64,000 nucleotides of DNA from Flavobacterium sp. ZT3R18 (lineage in GTDB: Bacteria > Bacteroidota > Bacteroidia > Flavobacteriales > Flavobacteriaceae). The position numbers and the translations under genes were made by a program. The notes beneath the pieces are model-generated. The model did no database searches. It was not told the DNA's origin and saw only the letters and a list, made by a program, of their open reading frames with translations. The stretch covers positions 34,798 through 98,797 of the forward strand of contig NZ_VJZS01000019.1 in NCBI RefSeq assembly GCF_007097385.1. Direction: 5' to 3'. Positions 62,501 through 64,000 of the stretch are shown here, piece by piece. How positions within the stretch are numbered: the first letter of the stretch is position 1; every line of letters starts with the position of its first letter.

Positions 62501-63431
62501 TGCTGATTTTGCTGTTTCGCCAGGGGCTGAGCTTTTCATTGACGGTGTTAAACAATTGAATTCAAGAACTGTTGCGGCTGACTATACGAATAGTTATGTG
62601 GTTACTGTAGTTTCAGAAAATAAACTTTCTCAAACTAATTATATGGTAACATTGAATACAAAAGAAGCGAATATTACAGCGTACTCTGTATTTAATCAAA
62701 TTGGCACAAGTGTTATTGATGCGGGATCAAAAACAGTAAAGGTTTTTGTGAATAATAATGCTAATTTAAGTGCATTAGTTCCAGTTTTTCAAGTGTCAGA
62801 TTTAGCTACATTGCGTATTGGGACTTCTCTTCAAAATAGTGGTGTAACCGCTTTAAATTATACAGAAGCTGTTGGTTATAATGTTCTTGCTCAAAACGGG
62901 GCTATTGACAACTGGACTGTGATAATTGAAAGAGTAAAACCAATAATTACTCTTTTGGGAGGCGCTGTAGTTTCTCTTAATAAAGGATGTGTTTATACCG
63001 AAGCGGGATTTGCTGCTAAGGATAATTTAAACGCAGATATTGCTGCTGGAGTTGTAACTTCGGGTACTGTTGATATGAATACACCAGGGCAATACACTCT
63101 TACGTATACAGCTAAAGACGCGTTAAATAATACGTCTTCTGTAACTCGTACAGTTAATGTTTTAACTACGGCTTGTAGTTTAGGAGTAGTTACTAGTACA
63201 ATAGATGGTTTTGTTATTTATCCAAATCCTGTAAAAGATGGAAAAGTAAATATAATAACTAGATCTAATGGTGATAAGAATATTGGTATATCTGATATGT
63301 CGGGAAAAAAGGTTCTCTCTTTGCAAACTGCAAATGAAGAACTAAATCTTCCTAATCTTCCAAAAGGAGTTTATATGATAAAAGTAGAGCAAGATGGTAA
63401 AACGTCAACTCAAAAACTAATTGTAGAATAA
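56535..63431 (+). CDS. Giant T9SS-secreted S8 (subtilisin-like) protease
   Basis: The 2298-residue multidomain protein has a signal peptide (1-20) and propeptide (about 21-210). The S8 catalytic domain (about 222-505) has Asp246 (VGIWDGN), His270 (SSHGDHVSG) and Ser441 (GTSMATPG). A P-like beta domain (about 510-635), Ig/Fn3-like domains (to about 820) and a jelly-roll region (825-1000) follow. Three CARDB-like repeats start near 1022, 1254 and 1539. A CUB-like domain occupies about 1114-1218 and a GEVED-like domain 1337-1505. A LamG/concanavalin-like domain spans about 1628-1850, then Ig-like repeats and DUF5011 (2134-2210). The T9SS type A sorting domain (2226-2298) starts VIYPNPVKDGK. It is secreted or surface-attached and may degrade proteins while binding glycans or cells. 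Confidence 0.93.
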   Translation: MKKRLLSFVVMLIAISGWSQNGSQNDYSVSINGNRITTTANFKRQVEELKKSTNKQSSKTEYTLLQFTKIPSLEEQQKLKKQGITLLSYLSNNAYYASVNSQFYARGTVSDNIRTKIAIDPKYKLDPTIALGEIPNYALEGNAVKVVVSYFKGADNNVIEKDLAELKASDVRNSKSFNTVYLSLSKEKLLQVAKLNWVQNIELVGPPMVADNQPGRSSHKANVLSSNIAGLGYGLTGNGVKVGIWDGNLEKHKDHTGRVKNKEYQSPSSHGDHVSGTIGGAGVLDPKARGMAPEVQMFGWNFNVQSNGLQVFEERDLAAQNDGVELTSNSYGSSLTSGYNLLRYSAGDKGDDDVTVKYPYLLNVYSNGNSQSAYPGGFSTSTKCSKNALHVAANDPNDRISNYSSFGPTIDGRLVPQIAAVGTDVYSLDYSNGYQVMSGTSMATPGTTGTLALLYERYKSIYNGNKPLASMMKALVCNTAKDVGNPGPDYKYGFGNLNGLRAIKALDKKQFFTASVANAATYEKEIVVPTGLVGLKVMLAYSDLGTTAGANNILVNNLDIKIVKDGITTLPWILNAAQPNANATRGVDNLNNIEQITLDNPAAGTYKIIVTGANVPLDAQEFSVVYDYVAPELILTYPIGGEKFNPDTTEYIRWDYEGEAKTFTIEYSLDGGLNYTIIASNVPTDARNFAWTVPAGILGNAKVRVSAGTKVMASKETFTIMTEPKNLVIAPAVCGTSSYKMGWDPIVGAKYEVLKINGFKFDVVATVTTPTYTFDNLTAGDDNWFTVRAIDVATGIASERVRAVNVEPIVKPVLTAANIPFKETFNERKATNFILSKASATGAIGYEVINPTLLDGVKMSGSGTASPTVWVASTTANAFANNPNYIKRLSFCDIDGTSLTGKAMRLKFNLVWNSVGPVNKNFFRLLVNGTPVNSADGVSVYGGAALTGNTVLTYDLSTYAGTSFSLTFEGVMANDATTASPPVYSNVSIDNVEMYEATATDLALTSFVSNTGLTAAETVTMKVYNYSPVAITNIPVSYKINAGAAVLETMPGPIAPLSEATYSFTQKADFSAGGVYTVLGNVNYVGDAVAGNNSKTNSVTNSGTDISIGSVATVTTCSAVFTDNGTRFANYPDASTKTTTFKPATAGNSVKVVFSEYATEAGYDFLYIYNGPTAASPLLGKFDTDNPPTSLTSTATGGELTFKFVSDSDYNESGWIANISCVPAVAAVSDSGITYIVSPDVLGKKTSTNNITIQVKNYSAAALTNVPVFYQVNGGAKVTDVIPTIASLGTATFTFATTADLSIADAKYTIVTGVDQVDGDLTNNTLTKDVYNKNALPVHTNTDGYAVAQLKWNDVVNPSGTTAYSDFKNIKIPVYAGFTYQPEVTIAKSERPISRDQTANPGVFTMIVIDLNGDGNVTDEFYAGTFWVNTLNTATAPGVASTLGMHYFRDNITLTGGLTIPANTTAGQKMMRVIHMFRSPNEYYNVNLGPTIDGLTSSRPDFEVEEYIINVLPFTAIDASVDMISSPLKAGMKPVTVSAVVRNYSNAAIANFPIAYKINGGTEVVETVTASIAAGAAATYSFVTKADLSVPNDYSIAVYTKLVGDTDATNDSKTVTLSHAANYATNVTGSFDGIDDYIVSGVTPALDLTNNFTFEAWINQKSPSVFGRILDKSKVLLFVCNEVNHSLYKENSLVLSVTGTGGAFALNTGLNTVKQNKWHHVAVSVNATNVYTIYIDGVSVPYTLASGSATSAVVSNAAFPAFIGNNAGLARGFNGNIDEVRIWSGVRDQATIAANAMTKYLGNEAGLLAYYSFAEGDKQFVYDTTTNDNTAVVTNANTNGLGEGKFWKVPVLLQKLDFVNQLSSSYDASTKTYTVLLNDGANVTTVVANFSLGMNSIAKIGGVVQVNGVTSNDYTNPVSFTVEGVGFNTGISESYTIKVLTGLSNESKLLSYDFKTAWNPGLMQEINTAIVGSNATKTLPYGFNVSNLRADFAVSPGAELFIDGVKQLNSRTVAADYTNSYVVTVVSENKLSQTNYMVTLNTKEANITAYSVFNQIGTSVIDAGSKTVKVFVNNNANLSALVPVFQVSDLATLRIGTSLQNSGVTALNYTEAVGYNVLAQNGAIDNWTVIIERVKPIITLLGGAVVSLNKGCVYTEAGFAAKDNLNADIAAGVVTSGTVDMNTPGQYTLTYTAKDALNNTSSVTRTVNVLTTACSLGVVTSTIDGFVIYPNPVKDGKVNIITRSNGDKNIGISDMSGKKVLSLQTANEELNLPNLPKGVYMIKVEQDGKTSTQKLIVE
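59599..61310 (+). repeat. Three CARDB-like repeats inside the giant protease
   Basis: The repeats VYNYSPVAITNIPVSYKIN (from about 59602), VKNYSAAALTNVPVFYQVN (about 60296) and VRNYSNAAIANFPIAYKIN (about 61151) each continue to a conserved (K/T)ADLS/ADFS end. They are separated by a CUB-like and a GEVED-like domain. These segments are likely adhesion modules or spacers. Confidence 0.75.
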
Positions 63432-63453
63432 ACAGTTTTGTAAAATTGTTTTT

Positions 63454-63488
63454 AACTGCCTGAAGCTATCTTCAGGCAGTTTTTTTTG
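63454..63488 (+). terminator. Terminator of the giant protease gene
   Basis: Perfect 12-bp arms (63454-63465 and 63470-63481) around a 4-base loop are followed by a T run. Confidence 0.85.
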
Positions 63489-63902
63489 GTATAATAATTC
63501 CTCAATGAATATTGATGATCCACCCGTATCTTTATAAGGCGAAGAAATCCCGATAATTATCAGGACGCGTTATAAAGGATACCGCTTCTATCAGGGCTGT
63601 GGCATCGGTTTTCATAACAATGTTGATTTTAGAAAAAGTTATACCTTATATATAGGTGAAGCGATTTCAGGAAAAAATCCGCGTCGATCCGTGTTTTCGC
63701 ATTAGCGAATCCGTATAATCCGCGTCCCATTCAGGGGATAGCAAACCTAATCCAATCACCAAAACCCTGTAAAACCGATCGAATTGTCAAAAACGGCTAC
63801 AAAACAATCGCAACTGCTAAAAAAGCGTAAATCCTAACCGCCAACAAACCAATGGCTTAAAACCAACTTTAAGAAAAGGTTAAAAAAAGGTTAGAAAAGC
63901 TA
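63489..63902. other. Gene-free, repeat-rich spacer before the rRNA-type promoter
   Basis: No gene was found. There is a small TCCCGAT/ATCAGGA hairpin (63548-63565). Around 63676-63726 a block carries direct AATCCGCGTC repeats and an internal TTCGC-ATTA-GCGAA hairpin (63696-63709), resembling intergenic repeats of other flavobacteria (from memory). GGTTAAAAAAAGGTTAGAAA-type A tracts just before 63903 could act as an UP element. Confidence 0.5.
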
Positions 63903-63932
63903 TTGTTTCCCCGCATAAAGGGGCTACTTTTG
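63903..63932 (+). promoter_or_regulatory. Strong promoter, probably of an rRNA operon
   Basis: -33 TTG (63903-63905) and -7 TACTTTTG (63925-63932) are 19 bp apart. A C/G-rich hairpin CCCCGCATAAAGGGG (63910-63924) fills the spacer. An A-tract region precedes it. The downstream leader has a boxA-like sequence, see next entry. Confidence 0.6.
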
Positions 63933-64000
63933 CACCCGCAACAACGCAGACGTTCATTAACAGATTGACAAGCCCGCCGAATTAATACTGGAAATTTATT
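63933..64000 (+). other. Start of probable rRNA operon leader with boxA-like site
   Basis: CGTTCATTAACA (63951-63962) matches the E. coli rrn boxA (TGCTCTTTAACA) at 9 of 12 bases. It sits about 10-15 bases after the expected start of transcription. No 16S sequence lies within the window, so the assignment to an rRNA operon rests on the promoter and leader only; a tRNA operon is possible. Confidence 0.45.

Noticed and set aside
63541..63800. Possible structured RNA or tRNA before the window end
   Set aside because: Only short hairpins and direct repeats; no tRNA-like TpsiC sequence (GTTCGAATC) or cloverleaf could be built.

Overview
The window looks like chromosomal DNA of a Flavobacterium-type member of the Bacteroidota. 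The evidence is the AT-rich sequence, the -33 TTG / -7 TAnnTTTG promoters, the gliding genes gldF and gldG, a very large subtilisin-like protease ending in a type IX secretion (T9SS) sorting domain, and many Bacteroidota lipoproteins. No tRNA or CRISPR array was seen. The right edge appears to run into the promoter and leader of an rRNA operon. All assignments come from reading motifs and family resemblance; no database search was run.

Left accessory part (1-13.4 kb). A minus-strand cluster (5520 to 435) encodes a GMC dehydrogenase with a 3Fe-4S-type cysteine motif, its small subunit without an export signal, a ferritin-like VioB-type protein split by one extra base, an antibiotic-biosynthesis-monooxygenase-fold protein and a protein with a lipocalin-like start. 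It looks like an uncharacterised oxidative pathway. Next come a broken DUF1810 gene and a DNA-damage mutagenesis cassette: a DnaE-type polymerase and a Y-family polymerase, divergent from a self-cleaving XRE-S24 repressor, with a palindromic operator between them. A dead IS1634-like insertion sequence abuts the repressor stop codon.

Central extracytoplasmic redox/metal region (13.4-30.3 kb). Three transcription units appear to be co-regulated: imelysin + di-haem oxidoreductase; thioredoxin-like + ApbE + DUF4266 + DUF3570 + two BNR-repeat lipoproteins; and DUF4856 + imelysin + HTTM + TonB-dependent receptor. A dsbD gene lies between the first two. Each unit has a 23-bp palindrome of Fur-family architecture (TTAGAAT-N-ATTCTAA core) 3-4 bp upstream of the -33 element, and two of them have a second copy near the transcription start. 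I infer a metal-responsive, probably iron, uptake and redox regulon.

Right, mostly core part (30.4-56.3 kb). This holds mnmE, two universal stress proteins, a membrane-anchored MutS-like ATPase, dnaN, gldFG, a SAM hydroxide adenosyltransferase, phoH, a HAD phosphatase, an S9 peptidase, purC, two small secreted proteins with matching promoters, cydAB, an M42 aminopeptidase and DUF4294. Intergenic spaces carry interspersed repeats, including two copies of a roughly 125-bp structured element with a C(UUCG)G hairpin. From 56.5 kb a 2298-residue T9SS-exported subtilase fills most of the rest, followed by repeat-rich DNA and the presumed rRNA promoter.
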